This document shows positions 52,206 through 64,000 of a stretch of 64,000 nucleotides of DNA, piece by piece (the first letter of the stretch is position 1; the number at the start of each line of letters is the position of its first letter). Location: contig CM060068.1 in NCBI GenBank assembly GCA_030533445.1, positions 20,836,510-20,900,509 on the forward strand. The letters are read 5' to 3'. The notes under the pieces were generated by a model. It was not told the origin of the DNA. It saw only the letters and a list, made by a program, of their open reading frames with translations, and ran no database searches. This stretch comes from Cyprinodon diabolis. Lineage: Eukaryota; Chordata; Actinopteri; Cyprinodontiformes; Cyprinodontidae. Made by a program: the position numbers and the translations under genes.

Positions 52206-55200
52206 GATGTAATCTTTGTATCAGATATTTCCTGTAATCTCCAGAATTGAAGCGTGTAAATAAAAGATGTGACTGATGTTTTTGCAAAGGGTTTCACAAA
52301 GATCAAACAGCTGAATTCACCCCTTACTACATTATGGAATGTAATGGGGCAAGGCAGCAATTACTGGCCCACACTCCATCTTAGATGACTTCCTGTGTGC
52401 CTGACTGTCAACAGTATTATTAGATTGCCATCAATTAGGGATTAGACTGTTCTGTTTCCACAGTGTGCAGTATGGAGAAACAGAGCATCTTAGGAGCTTG
52501 TTCATGAAAAAACATAAAATGATTTCAGAGAAGCATGTGGTCGACCACCCATCAGCAGCTCTTTTGCCAACGCCCAAAGAGACAGCTTCTATAGGCCAGC
52601 AGCAAGCCTTAGCTACTTATGGGTTTGAGAGTGTTTCTCCCTTGAGACTCCATAAATATTGACCCGTTATCACTTTAGTTGCAAATGTATTAAAGTTAAA
52701 AACACACTGAGTTTCATAATGACCAAGAGTCGTTCTTGCAGATTAATAAATGTTTTAGACACAGGATTTAGCAATAAGGCGAAACATCCCATCTCTTTCC
52801 AGGATCACAGTAAACAGCTATAAAATAAAGCATTCATTTTAGCCTTCAGTTTTTTAGGGTTTACCTTTTGGATACTATACAATCTGTTTTCAACATATAA
52901 TTTCTTACTCTTGTCCATGCATAGCCTCTTAATGACTTATTTACATGACTCACTGTTTTAGGTGGAAATGTTATTTGTTTTTGATAAATGTGTTTTTTTG
53001 TAGAAAAAGACCCTTATTTTTTCATTCTTGGAACAGAAAACAGGACCCCCAGGATGGAGAACTTTTAAAATACAAAGTAACTCTGAGATATGAACTGCTC
53101 ATTATTCTTATTTAATTTGAATATCTGCTTGATGAAGTTAATAGCTATCAAAAAGATTTAGGAAATCTTTAGTAACTGAGTAAAACATAAATAAAATGTA
53201 TTAATAACCAGCTTTTCCTCATGTTTTTCTTTTCTTTTTTTTTTTTCTTTTTTTTTTTTTTTGTTGACAAAGTACCCTCCTTTGTCCATAAATTTGGTTT
53301 CTCAGTGTGTAAAACTCACTGAAGGTTTGGGTGTTGAGGCCCAGGGAAAGACAATGTTTTTATTACAATATTACATTTAGGTACTATTCACTGAACACAG
53401 ATCTGCAATTTTAACCTGTCCTTTAAAAATATTGTTTACTCTAATGAAGACACTTGTACGTTTTTGTTCATCTTATACTGGACTGAAGCCACAAGAAGCA
53501 TTCTGAGGTCAAAAATGAAATTAAAGTTTACAGTAATTGATGTACATTAAATATTTAAGCTAAGCTTTTGCCTCCATTTAACCCCATGGCCTGAGGCCAA
53601 TGTCCATCATCACATAAAGCACATCAGGACATAGTTAAATTTATGATGCGTAACAAATATCACTGTGATTTAGTCTGTGTTCTTTACCCACAATGAGTAG
53701 GTGGGAACAGATGTGTTTATGTCAGATTTGTGAGCACAAGGTCATGATGCAGATAGGTTGCAGATAATGTGAAGTAGGCCTATTTGAGGCTTCAAAGTGT
53801 TTGTTCATATCTCAGCAGTGGGTGATGAGTTGGTAACAGACAGACGTAATGATGGATGGCTCTTGATTTGCAATCTGTAGGTAAACTTCATAGGTGATAT
53901 AATCAAAGAAAATGAAAAAATCTTTTCTGGAAGGCAAAAAGTTTTTATTGTTGCCTTTATATTTTTATTTCACTTTTCCTAGTTCTTATTTAGAAATAAA
54001 GTAGCTAATCCTCAATGCTGCCTTTGAGCATTGAGCAAAGTTTGTATGCTGTTACTTTTTAACCATGATTATGTGGTCATCCTATCAGTGCTCTTATTAT
54101 TTGGGAAAAACAAATATGTTTTATATCGATAAATAAAGGCAGTTTAATAAAGATCCAAGTTTACCAAAGCCAAACGCCTTATCTCTCCTGACTTTAATTA
54201 TAGTTTTACAGTCTTTACAGCCTGATTTAAAACAAAACAAAAAAAAGTTATTTTAATATATTTTCCAGATAACACTTGAGGTTTTTCATAATTACCTCTG
54301 ATGAACACTTAAATTAAAGGTCATCCTTTGAATTATGTACGAAGAATAATTGAAATTTAACTTTTTAATTGTATTATATTGTTTTCAAATCAGTGATTTT
54401 TAAAAAGTTTTTGACTCAACCATTTGTAGAATCTTTAAAACATAGGTAATCTCTTGTATAAATGGTGATGTGATCATTGCTGCTGTACTATCTAGAATCC
54501 AGTCACTGTTTAATAAGTTAAATAGAAAGCAATTTTTTTTAATGAAACAAATATCATTTTAACAGAAACATGAATGGGTCTGTGACTGTTTAAGTGTGAC
54601 ACAAGTAAAAGATGGAGTGAGGAGTTGTTGTTTTTTTTTTTGAAAGATAAACATCACCAGAAATTCGACACAGCTTTGTGAAAGTAAAAAAAGTCATGAG
54701 GAAGATATATCTTCATGCTCTGTAGAAAAAATTATTTGTCTCAATGGTAGCATTTTGACTCTTGGATGTAAGGGAAGGACAAAAAAAGCTAAAGTGCCAA
54801 AACTGTTGCCTTTTTTTAGAGGATAAAGATCTCTTATCTTTATTATGGTGCTTATTTTTTATGCCTGAGCTGATATCAAAAAACATATTCTGATGCTCAA
54901 AAATTAACTAAACTAATCTAAATTGACATTGAAATGAAAACTTTAAATCACTCAAGGCACCCTCACACAATGTCCCTCTTCCATGTTTACACACAATAAT
55001 CATCTGGCCGGTGACTTTTTTCCTGTGGGATGAGAGGGACAAATTGAAAAAATATATTATGAAAAACAAAAAAGAAAAACTACTTCATGTATTTGTTGTT
55101 CTCTCTCTCTTTTTTTTTTTGCCTTTTGCAGTTACAGTTAAAATGACCAAACAACACAAATTCGGAAATATTATTTCCTTCTCCAGTGGTTTTAGGGATA

Positions 55201-55350
55201 TTGTTAAAACACCGGAATGGATTAAATGATCCACATCACATGAAGGAGCAGCTGCCTGTTATTATAGTAGACATGCTCTACTTAAGACTATACTCGAGAT
55301 GTTAATACTAAAAAACAATTCGCTTTTTTTTTTAGAAATTTTAAACGTCC
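52206..55350. other. Intergenic or scn1 5' intron, nothing recognised
   Basis: AT-rich, with an interrupted T-tract at ~53,230-53,262. If the first exon at 52,072 is right, this is the start of a ~11 kb scn1 leader intron. Confidence 0.5.
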
Positions 55351-55673
55351 ATGGGCCAGATCTATCAAAGGTTTGCGTGTATAAAAACGTGAGCTATTTC
55401 ACTGCGCACGCTAAAAAATGTACAAACTGATCTATCAACAGCGTGCTAAAAGGATATGGTGTTTAAAACGTGCTAAATAGCGCCTCTTATCCATTTAGTA
55501 CTTTTTCTGCTATGAATATGCGATATGGGGCGTTTACACGCAAAAGTGCGTCCTGTGGGAGGAGAACATGTAAATATATTAATTTAGCACTCGCAAAGTG
55601 ATTTATCAAAACTGAAAGCACTTTTGCTAACGTATCTGACTCTATATTTAACACGTTTCAAAAGAAGGTGCAA

Positions 55674-55952
55674 ATGGTCTGTATGCGTAATTGCGCACAC
55701 ATGGCAGCGGTTATTGTCGCAAGAAGGAGACATCGAAATGAAGCAAGGAGACGCAGAGAACGCATTTTTTCATTTCGTGTGAATATTTTTGGAATGAACG
55801 AGGAAACAATCATCAAAACATATCGTTTATCCAGCATTGACATTTTGGAGCTGTTGGGGGAACTCCGAATGGATTTGGAGCCAGCCACAAGGAGGACCCA
55901 CGCAATACCAGCTATCACAAAACTCCTTGCAACATTGGATCTCCCAATCTAG
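55674..55952 (+). pseudogene. Harbinger-like transposase N-terminal fragment
   Basis: From ATG 55,674 the frame reads MVCMRNCAHMAAVIVARRRH, an Arg-rich stretch (EARRRRERIFSFRVN), then MNEETIIKTYRLSSIDILEL and LLGELRMDLEPATRRTHAIP, and stops at 55,950-55,952. The helix before LEPATRR is the conserved N-terminal region of fish HARBI1-like transposases; intact ones are over 300 residues, so most of the enzyme including DDE is absent. Confidence 0.7.
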
Positions 55953-56230
55953 TTTTTCAGAAGTGCTGTCTGACGTTTCTAATGCCATGTCGCCCTGTCG
56001 CCCTGACGCCCTAACGGAGAAACCAGACCTCCCCCATGCGCCTGTGGAGCAACATGCCAATGCTGCGGGGATGCGTCATCTTATCCACAGTAACTTCTTG
56101 TGAGCCATTTGGTATGTGCATTTTTCTACAGGCCAATACAAAACACTTTTTTTTTTTTTTTTTTTACTGCAGTGAAGTAGAAATTCAGCCACATACCACC
56201 TTGGGGAATGAAGGTTGCCAAAGTGTTTTC

Positions 56231-56254
56231 TTTATATATATATATATATATATA
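56231..56254. repeat. Short (TA)n tract
   Basis: Twelve TA units inside the Harbinger-type element. Confidence 0.85.
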
Positions 56255-56529
56255 ATTTTTTTTTTTGTTGTTGTTGGGGGTCACTGTAAGATTTAAATTA
56301 TTTAATGCACTAGTTTGTACAAACTACAAACTACTTTGCCGCAAACCACAAAACGCGCAAAACCATCATTTAAATAGGGCGTCTCCAACAGTTTTGCACC
56401 TGCCACCAGTTACGCAATCACTCTTGTTAAATCACCCGCAAACCATGGTTCAGCCCCTCGCGCAAAATTCCAGTTTGCGAGCGCAAATTACTGCACGCAA
56501 AATTGGATCTTGATAAATCCGGCCCCATG

Positions 56530-59148
56530 TGTAGAAATTTCCAACTATCATTTTGGACCAACCGTTTTTTTTTATTATGTTAAATAATATATTTAATTTC
56601 TAGTAAAATCAATGAAAACAAGAACAATACATAAAACTAGAAAGTAATTAATTAATATGCATTTGACTAATTTTAACTGTTCCACAATTTATCACTTTCT
56701 TTAAACTAGATATTTGTATTCTCAGTACTGTGAGAAAAAAAAAAATCTTTTCTAATAAAAAGGAGAGAAACCTATACACATATTACATTTCACTGTTCTG
56801 TGAGGATATGCTAAAAACATCACCCTAGTAGCTGTCTTTCCTTCCTTTATGTAAAATATGTCACACATTGCTACTTTTTGCTAACGGATGATTCAATTAA
56901 TCCATGTTGGACCAATGTTTGGTGATGATCATGCTGTACTATAGATCAGAGAAACTGTCTGAGTTTAGGTCTTAGATCTTCAGCCAAAGATGTAGTGCAT
57001 CCATATTTAATACTGCATAACTCTTTCTAACACATCTCACCAGCCAGACCTATTTGTAGGTTGGATCTTCTTCCCTCTCTGCTTTTTTTTTCAGGGATAG
57101 AGCACAAAAAAGACTCATTTCACTTTGAGTGATGGTGGAGGGGTGCAGGAACTTCACCTAGAATTGATCATTGTCATGTCAAATTTTTATTTCACCTCCA
57201 CAAGACCAGATAATTAGATCTAATTTTAGCACAGCTGGAAGGAATGTATGATTTCCAGGCTCATTATAGCTCCCCTTTGAAGGTGGGTGGGTGAATACAG
57301 CTGTTATGTGAATGCTTAAGAGGTTTGTTAGACAACATTAGTGAATAGACAGCTTCATGAGCTTCAACAAGTATCCCAACCCTACAGCATCTGACTGAGC
57401 TGTATTTAATCCTTCATAATCCAAAAATAGGTTTTGCAATAACTGCTAAGACATTTTAGTCTATTTAAACTGACAGACAAGGAGAGTAATAATATGAAGA
57501 GAAACCAAGAGTTTCATCGTAGTTGTGGAAGATCTGCAAAGATCTACACATCAAATCCATTTAAACAATCTTTAGCAAACCTAAAAGTACACATATACAG
57601 GTCTATTTGATTTGACTAAAATTGTGCTATTTTGTTGATTATGTAAAGTTTGAGCTCAGGAAATATGAAAACAAATCCATACCATATTTATTTTAAATGT
57701 TTTATTTTTCTAACTTCGTCTTTTACCTAATAATCATACACCCTTCTTGGTCTGTCACATATATCCCAATAAAACATATATATCTGGTATATTTTTATGC
57801 TTAATATACATTTATGGTTGTATAAGGACAAATGTGACAGAAAATCGAAAGACAAGGTGAAGGCTACAAGAGGCCATTTTGAGTTATTTACATATAATGA
57901 AATAATGAAGTTAAGTTTTCCATTGATGTCCTAATTGTGAAAATTGGAAAAGAATTAAAGGACATAGGACCATTTGAATGCAGGCAACCTGCAAAGATTA
58001 TTAAGGAGAAAAAAAGGCTTTGAAAATGTTTAACAAAAGCTGTTAATTTCAATAACTTTGTATAGCACACCTCTGAAAACAATGAATTTTAACAGAGATG
58101 TCTGACCAAGCTGTCACTGACTGTCATAAACGGAGAACAGTATTTTTCTATGTAAAAGATAAATTACAGCATTTCTTTACAGCACTTATGCACTAGTGGG
58201 TAAAGTACCCTAAAATAATACTACAGTAAGAGTAAAACAATTTCCATTATATTTGTACTAAAGTAAGAGAAAATGTTGTCATCAAAGAAACTATTTAAGA
58301 GTAAAAAATTATTTGGTTAAAGATACTCAAGTACTAAGTAACTAAAACATCTGATATTTTGGATTATGTTATAATGACCTAACAGCTTTAAGTTATGTGC
58401 AAATTCTAATATTTTAAAGGCTGTACTGTAATAAATAAACTAAAATAAATTGGAAAAAATAACAATTCCAGGCAGAAGAAACTATTTTCCAAACAAATTT
58501 TCTTTTTAAGATAAAACTTATTTAACCAGTACATTCAGTGACAATACTTGCTCCTTACAAGTGCCTGAAAATATCATAGCAGGTTCAAGTAATATTATTA
58601 TTATTTTTTTTAAATCACACTGATTTTGAGATAAACTTTAACAATGTAACGTGAAGTTACTCGCAATAGATTGAGTAGCTAAACATTTTACTCAAGTAAG
58701 AGTAGCAATTTTATGCTATTATATTAGTCAAGTAAAAGGAAAAAAGCATGTGTTGTAAAACTACTCCAAAAAAAAGAATGTTTTGGTTAAAAAAAACTAC
58801 ACTAAGCAATGAATAAATACAACTATTTACCACCCACCTATGTATCTTACTACCTTGTTATTTCTCCTCTCATTAAACATACTTTTCAAATAGTGCATCT
58901 TATGGGCATTTTAAAAATATAAATCCATCCATGCATTATTCCAAGAGGCAGCAGTTGCTGGGGCAAATAATACAGCTTTTTTGGGATTGGTGATTAACTC
59001 ATCAGTGAATATGTGTATCGTTTTTTTTTTTTTTGTTGTTTTTTTTTTTTTATATATTAGTTTCTAAAATGAATTTCGAATAGTATAAATAAAATAAATA
59101 CTTAATTCAGGGTTAAGGATCACAGTGAATGAGAATCTTTTCTCAATC

Positions 59149-59216
<68 letters not shown>

Positions 59217-60300
59217 ATAATAGACTGAAGTAAAAATTTTCTTAAGAGGTTTGTTGGTGGATTACTTTTTATAAAAGTCATTTTAATCTGGCCCTTAAGA
59301 GTAAAATCATTCATCATCCGTCCTTCTGTAGCTCCAGAGAGGACCCCGGCCACCTGCTTTCTCTGCCCTTGTTCTAGTCCACGCTTTGCCCAGCATTTTG
59401 ACCTGATACACCACTGCTTCTGTCGTAGCTCCAGAACACTTCCCCACCATACCTTTGTTTTTAAGGTAATCCTACCCTTAAGTTTTCCATTAAGAACAAA
59501 GCAGTGTGACTCATTTGGTAAAATCCTGGTCCACCATGCCAAGTTGAAATCGACAAGCAGTTGATCAAAGCTCCTTATATTTAATATTGTGTTGAAACTA
59601 CAGTACTGGAGCCTGTTCCCTGCTTTGCAAATTGCTGGTGAAATGTCAGCCGAGCGACACATTAATGTGGCAACTTGGTCGCTTGAATCATGTTAAATGT
59701 GAAAGCAGCATAACCATTAAGTAGCCATGTGGTTTTTTCATACAAGCCGCTTTTTGACTGACAAATAACAAAATTCTATGTTCAGCCAAACAGGGATAGT
59801 ATATGACACATATTAATATGCATAGTAAACATGATCATTCTTATATTACAGAACAAAAAAAAACTATACATGTGATTTAAATTAAGTCAGAGGTCATATA
59901 GCACAAGAAGCACAGAGAAGACACCTGTACCACTGATTCCACAGTCCGATATTGAGTACAGCACGACACATCACTTAAGCATAGAGCCTATCAGTGCACT
60001 AACACTAAACACACATTTCCACTGTCTATCATTTTGTTTTCTTTGCTGTTTAAGCCCCATATCCAGCACATAAGGTCTATTCACTCTTATGTACACAAAC
60101 CTCACCTGAAGCTTTCCCTTTGTTTGAAAAAGTGCTCTACTCTCCATTTGTAACTGCTGGCTTGCCAAACAAAAATACACACTGAACCTTGGGACTTTTC
60201 AGAGGGAAAAATTTAGGCCTATTTACTTTGCTGTACATGAAACATTTGTGATGATTTTGTATTCAACCTTTGACATGCTTAAAGCTGGATCTGTATATGT
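56530..60300. other. Intergenic or scn1 5' intron, mostly unannotated
   Basis: AT-rich. The 58,190-58,770 block has ACTCAAGTAAGAGTA and AGTCAAGTAAAAGG repeats resembling the hAT-like family at 10,755, strongly decayed. Confidence 0.4.
59158..59211. repeat. (TA)n microsatellite
   Basis: About 26 TA units. It supplies the Tyr-Ile repetition of a 180-codon minus-strand ORF (59,120-59,662) that resembles no family I know and is probably chance. Confidence 0.95.
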
Positions 60301-60308
60301 TATTATCA

Positions 60309-61640
60309 GTGGCGGCTGGTGAAAAATATTTTTGGTGGGGCTGATATAGCCTAGTGTATGTCTCCAACTAATCCGGAATAAGAATTCAAATAAACAATTG
60401 GACAATACATACAATTTAACAGTAATGATTTAATTTACTATATAATAACAGTAACAGTGATGATTTGGGTCACTGTGACGGGGTTCTTTGGCCTCCAAGA
60501 ATCCAGGCTAAGTCGGGTTACCGGTGTTGGTGATTTATTGTGCTCAAAAACTCAAAACAGGGTGCAAAAGAAACTAAACATGTACAAGATACTCTGGGCC
60601 TCAGCCTCCCTCCAGTTACTGTTAAGGAAGAAAATATTCTAAAATAGTTAACTTTGGAAAAAGGTTGGCTTCTCTCTTCCTTCCCAGGTTCCTCTCGGCG
60701 AGCTGCATGTGGCCACAAGGAAAACCAGCAATGCGTGTTGACGTCACAGAATTACAGAGTTTAATCCAATATAAGACAATGCACAAACTTAGAAATAAGA
60801 CAATGCACAAACTTACACCAGAAACTGCAGAACAACGGAGACATACATTCAATTACCTGACATAAATGGAGAGAAGGAAAGAAAGCAAAGACGTACAAAG
60901 ACATCTTTGGAGAGTTGCAAGAGCAAATCTGATTTGTTACTTCTATGTAGAAAGCTTTATCCTCTTGTATTTAATTTATTCAAATAAGGCTGGCTTTTGC
61001 TCCTCCAACCAGGAGCTATCTTGGACACTCAGAAAAACTTAGAGCTTCCCCTAATTTACGGCCTGGCATCCAGGAATTCTATGGTCTTCTGGCTAAAGAA
61101 AACATGAGATAAGACCTCACAGAATAGCTGTTGGAATGCGGGGGCCTCTTTCCTGCCATAAATTCTCAGGAACAAACTTAAATTCAGTCCTTTGGTTCAA
61201 GGAAAGGTTATCTTCACAAACTTGTTCAAAATTAAGAAATATGTTCAAAATGAGAGTGCTCAACATACCTTTTACACATGCCATAAGATTAACTGTATTA
61301 AAAACTAAAAATAATCATTTTTCTTTAACATTACCAACAATGTAACAAAGAAACAGAAAACAAAAATTGCCGCTTTTCTTCCCACAGCCCTCATTAAATA
61401 GTTTAAGCCCCTCACCTCAGGCTCTCTTATTTCTGATTTCTTCTCATTAATCAGTTTTGTCCATATATTACCTCCACAAACACAGTCACAATAACCATGA
61501 CATGAAATTTTCCTACCCTACAACAGGGATGTTCTTCTGGCAAACGGGTAGATAAATAAGGATCTCACCGAATTTGGTGGAAGCTGCATCTCGTTCTTTA
61601 CATTCGCCATCTTCCCTCTAATTGTCTGCACCTGCGCTTG
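60309..61640. mobile_element. Old transposon relic split by an LTR
   Basis: CAGTGGCGGCTGGTGAAAAA and GGTGGGGCTG at the left match the end of a common fish DNA transposon family. The right boundary is a guess: sequence after 61,490 continues the block interrupted by the solo LTR, but an inverted end was not found. Confidence 0.35.
60474..61484 (-). mobile_element. Solo LTR (minus orientation) with 5-bp target duplication
   Basis: 1,011 bp bounded by TGTGACGGGG and CAAACACA, flanked by GTCAC on both sides (60,469-60,473; 61,485-61,489). AATAAA lies near the end when read on the minus strand (about 60,535), which sets orientation. Contains a two-copy ~24-bp tandem repeat (AATAAGACAATGCACAAACT) at 60,768-60,817. 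Confidence 0.85.
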
Positions 61641-62454
61641 GGTTCAGAAGCAAAAGTCAGTGAATATAGTTAATAACTTGTAACTGTTACAGTTGCCTGA
61701 CTTTTACAGCTCAGTTTTGTTTGTAGGCAGCTCACATTTTGATCACACACCTGGTAGAGCAGATGCCAGTGAATGTGGACAGAGAGCAAGATGAATATGA
61801 ATGTGCTTTGAATCATTTACAAAATAAGGAGGAATGATCCAAGTATTGTCTTTTAATTAGATTTGTATAAGGTTAAATAGAAAATAAAAGTACTAAAAAT
61901 TTTATATTACTATGAAAATAAACATCCCTAAAAATGGGGTGAATTCGCCATGGCTGCACTCCATCATATAGGAGATAATGTTACAGAGGGACATTTCTCC
62001 TCTTTTCTTATACCCTATTCAAAAGGGTTTGGTTGTTGAACTATTTTCGATATTTGTGCTGTTATAACTTTAGGCTACTGGAGGACATGGGGACAACTTT
62101 TCATTATTCTGCTTTATTTGATCTCAGTTCTACCATTCTCCAATATTTGTTAGTTCAGCCCCTAATTTTATGGTCTCACTGATTTTTTCTTGTCATAGTG
62201 GCTTCCTCTGCTCTGTTCCCGTTTTTCTTTGACTCCATCCTAGAGAGAAATATCCGTTGGGCTGCTGCCATTAACACATTTGTTTTTAGATCCTGGAGTT
62301 AGCCATGTTTTTCAACGAAGTCCTGGTTCTTGCCTTGCTATAGCTATAGGCGCAGCTTTTAGTCTGACAAACCGCATGTGCTCTCTTTTACCCCTAGACA
62401 GCAAAAGTGGCATAGAACTAATCTGTTTAACTATTTCTTTCCTAGATAGAGCCA

Positions 62455-62525
62455 CTGAATCAGAATCAGAATCAGACATACTTTAATAATCCCAGAGGGA
62501 AATAAAGGTTCAGTACAAGATAATT
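62455..62525 (+). mobile_element. LINE 3' end fragment
   Basis: GAATCAGAATCAGAATCAGA followed by CATACTTTAATAATCCCAGA is the 3' tail of a widespread fish LINE family. Confidence 0.6.
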
Positions 62526-62574
62526 TACTGTTATCTTGAATTGATCTGCTTATTTTTGTATGTCTGCTTCTGTC

Positions 62575-62905
62575 CTCTTGAACTCCCAGCTGGCAGCAGA
62601 AGGCCACTCACACTGAGCCTGGTTCTGCTGGAGGTTTATTCCTGTTTAAATGGATTTTTTTTTTACTCTCCACATTTGCTGCATGCATGCTCAATGTAAG
62701 GAATTGCTTAAAGATTCAACAACAAAATGCAAGTGAATGTTTTTGCTGCAAGCTCACCTTGTAATTCAATGACTCGATGCAATCAAATGGTTTTCCTTGA
62801 TAGAAAGTTTTAAACAAACTGGCTGTGTAATCTGATCTCAGTCTCTATAAGGTGCCTTCCGATGTTATAGATTGGCGCTATATAGATGAAGGGAATTGAA
62901 GTAAA
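62575..62905 (+). mobile_element. LINE 3' UTR fragment, inverted relative of 8,100-8,755
   Basis: CAGCAGAAGGCCACTCACAC, TGAGCCTGGTTCTGCTGGAG, and at the 3' end GATTGGCGCTATATAGATGA running to GGGAATTGAA: the typical tail of a fish LINE. 5'-truncated, no RT. Confidence 0.65.
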
Positions 62906-63281
62906 TTGGGTTGAAAAATAACATGGTCACAGACTGAAGTGCAACACCAGCCAGCTTCTGTTGCAAACAGTTCAGGTTTGAAAAACTGTTTACCATTTAA
63001 ACCTTTGAAATTGTTATTTTAAAGCAATAAGTAATTTTTCATATCTGGAACTTGCACATATTGCAATAAAATGCAATTTTTTTTCCGCAATAAGTTAAGC
63101 TTTTCCTGTTTTTCCCAGTTTTTGCCCAGCTGCCTTTTTTAATATTTTTCTCATGATGTGTCACAAATATGAAACAGTTTCAAATTATGTCAATATTTTG
63201 GTTGGTATTTTTGCAAAACAACATAATCTGCAAAAAAATTAACATATCTGAATGAAATCTGTTGTGTTTTCTACTCCTCAG

Positions 63282-64000
63282 CCTTTTCCCATATCAGAGG
63301 CTAGCTGTTTTTGAAGGCACAGGATGAAAAGATGGCACAACACCTTGATACACCAGGCCCTGCTAGCTTTCATCCCTTTACCCGTGAGTCACTAAAAACC
63401 ATTGAGAAAAGGATCGCTGAGGAGAAAGCCAAGAAACCCAACAATGAAGAAAAAAAACAAAAAGACAGGAATGAGCTCAAACCAAGCCGTGATCTGGAGG
63501 CAGGAAAGACTCTGCCACTTTATTATGATATTCCTTCAGGGCTGATGTTGACGGCACTGGAGGACTTGGATCCCTACTACTCTAATCAGAAAGTAGGTTT
63601 CGTTGATTTTAGACTTGAGGTCTTTCAGAAATGTAGACACTAATCTTTAAATTTTGTTTCCAAATAAATCTTTGTATTCAAACTTAATTAAAAAGATTGC
63701 TGTCTTAATAGTGACTGTCTTAAAATTAAATATATATAGACATTCTAGCTACTATCTTCAAAACGATGGATACTAATTTGAAATGCTAAAGTAAGGCCAT
63801 GTCTTTTTAATCTGAAATTAACATCAGATAGAGATTCTTATAAAATGTACTTTAAGGGAACAATTCACATTTACGGTGACGGGATATTTTTTGTAAAATA
63901 AGAGGTTTTAATTTTTCCAGGTAGTAATGTATGACTAAAAATGTTCTCTTTTTTGCAGACTTTTATGGTAGTAAACAACAAGAAGCTCATTTATCGATTC
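63282..64000 (+). CDS. scn1laa/scn1lab: scn1-type voltage-gated sodium channel alpha subunit, first coding exons (partial)
   Basis: Nav1 alpha subunits form the neuronal plasma-membrane sodium pore. After acceptor CTCCTCAG (63,281) comes 50 nt of UTR, then ATG at 63,332. Exon 1 codes 87 residues to 63,592 ([59 protein letters not shown]) and stops at donor GTAGGT in phase 0. The next exon starts at 63,959 after TTTTGCAG and reads [14 protein letters not shown] to the window end. This matches human SCN1A/2A/3A, where exon 1 likewise ends at DPYY..K before TF.VLNKGK. Position next to slc38a11 and cobll1 fits the SCN1A-SCN2A-SCN3A cluster, whose teleost members are scn1laa and scn1lab. The N-terminus alone cannot tell those two apart. 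A TTG- or GTG-led extension upstream is not needed: the ATG at 63,332 has a good context (A at -3, G at +4). Confidence 0.96.
63324..63395 (+). other. Upstream ORF overlapping the scn1 start codon
   Basis: An ATG eight bases before the main start opens a different frame of 23 codons that ends at TAA 63,393-63,395, inside the coding exon. It has A at -3. If the leader is used as drawn, scanning ribosomes meet it first, so it could dampen translation. Confidence 0.6.
63332..63592 (+). CDS. scn1laa/scn1lab: scn1-type coding exon 1
   Basis: 87 codons forming the cytosolic N-terminal region: FTRESL motif at residues ~16-21, charged helix [10 protein letters not shown] at ~26-35, Lys/Glu-rich low-complexity stretch at ~36-52, then DLEAGK and LEDLDPYY. 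It is one residue shorter than human SCN1A around the LPLYYDIP segment. Confidence 0.97.
63959..64000 (+). CDS. scn1laa/scn1lab: scn1-type coding exon 2 (start only)
   Basis: Fourteen codons, [14 protein letters not shown], preceded by a T-rich tract and CAG, in phase with exon 1. Corresponds to human TFIVLNKGKAIFRF. The intron between is 366 bp. Confidence 0.93.

Larger units (their letters stand above)
55353..56525 (+). mobile_element. PIF/Harbinger-type element with partial transposase
   Basis: Terminal inverted repeats GGGCCAGATCTATCAAAG and GGGCCGGATTTATCAAG, flanked by CAT on both sides (55,350-55,352; 56,526-56,528). 1,173 bp. Inside is a transposase N-terminal fragment (see 55,674-55,952). 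The second half has no DDE catalytic domain, so it is a deletion derivative. Confidence 0.8.

Noticed and set aside
59120..59662. 180-codon minus-strand ORF
   Set aside because: Its C-terminal part is translated TA microsatellite, no domain is recognisable, and there is no splice or promoter context. Treated as chance.

Overview
This is teleost (probably percomorph) nuclear DNA: AT-rich, intron-rich and dense in fish-type transposons and microsatellites. Three protein-coding genes are readable, in the order cobll1 (minus), slc38a11 (minus), scn1-type sodium channel (plus). This is the same neighbourhood as human 2q24 (COBLL1 - SLC38A11 - SCN3A/SCN2A/SCN1A), so the block is ancient vertebrate synteny. 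The encoded proteins match each family's domains and exon phases. No prokaryotic, viral, tRNA, rRNA or CRISPR feature was seen.

Layout. 1-38.3 kb: 5' two thirds of cobll1 on the minus strand. Its large, conserved internal/C-terminal exon runs off the left edge, eight further exons lie between 1.5 and 7.4 kb, one lies at 10.1-10.3 kb, and after a ~27.7 kb intron come a 26-nt exon (38.0 kb) and a promoter-proximal exon that carries only the ATG (38.26 kb). The long intron is a transposon trap holding hAT-like elements with intact 8-bp target duplications (10.8-12.3 and 15.7-16.2 kb), solo LTRs (27.9 and 35.6 kb), a broken non-LTR reverse transcriptase (22.3-23.4 kb), Tc1-like scraps, TIR elements and two decayed THAP-domain first exons. 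39.8-47.1 kb: complete slc38a11, twelve coding exons giving an uninterrupted 434-residue amino-acid transporter. One intron holds a hAT-like element that itself contains a solo LTR; another holds a small TIR element with a RecQ-like helicase first exon. 47.2-63.3 kb: intergenic, with a probable non-coding first exon of the sodium-channel gene (to 52,072), a Harbinger-type element keeping the N-terminal part of its transposase (55.35-56.53 kb), a minus-strand solo LTR (60.47-61.48 kb) and two CTCF-like motifs in divergent orientation. 63.28-64 kb: first coding exon (87 codons) and start of the second coding exon of a Nav1 alpha-subunit gene, leaving the window on the right.

Function. The neighbours do not form a pathway: Cobll1 is an actin-regulatory WH2-family protein, Slc38a11 a putative sodium-coupled neutral amino-acid transporter, and the Scn1-type channel drives neuronal action potentials. 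The interesting material is in gene architecture (microexons, an ATG-only exon with a uORF overlapping the start codon, an upstream-ATG-rich sodium-channel leader) and in the transposon relics, several of which keep just the first coding exon of a THAP, RecQ-like or Harbinger gene.
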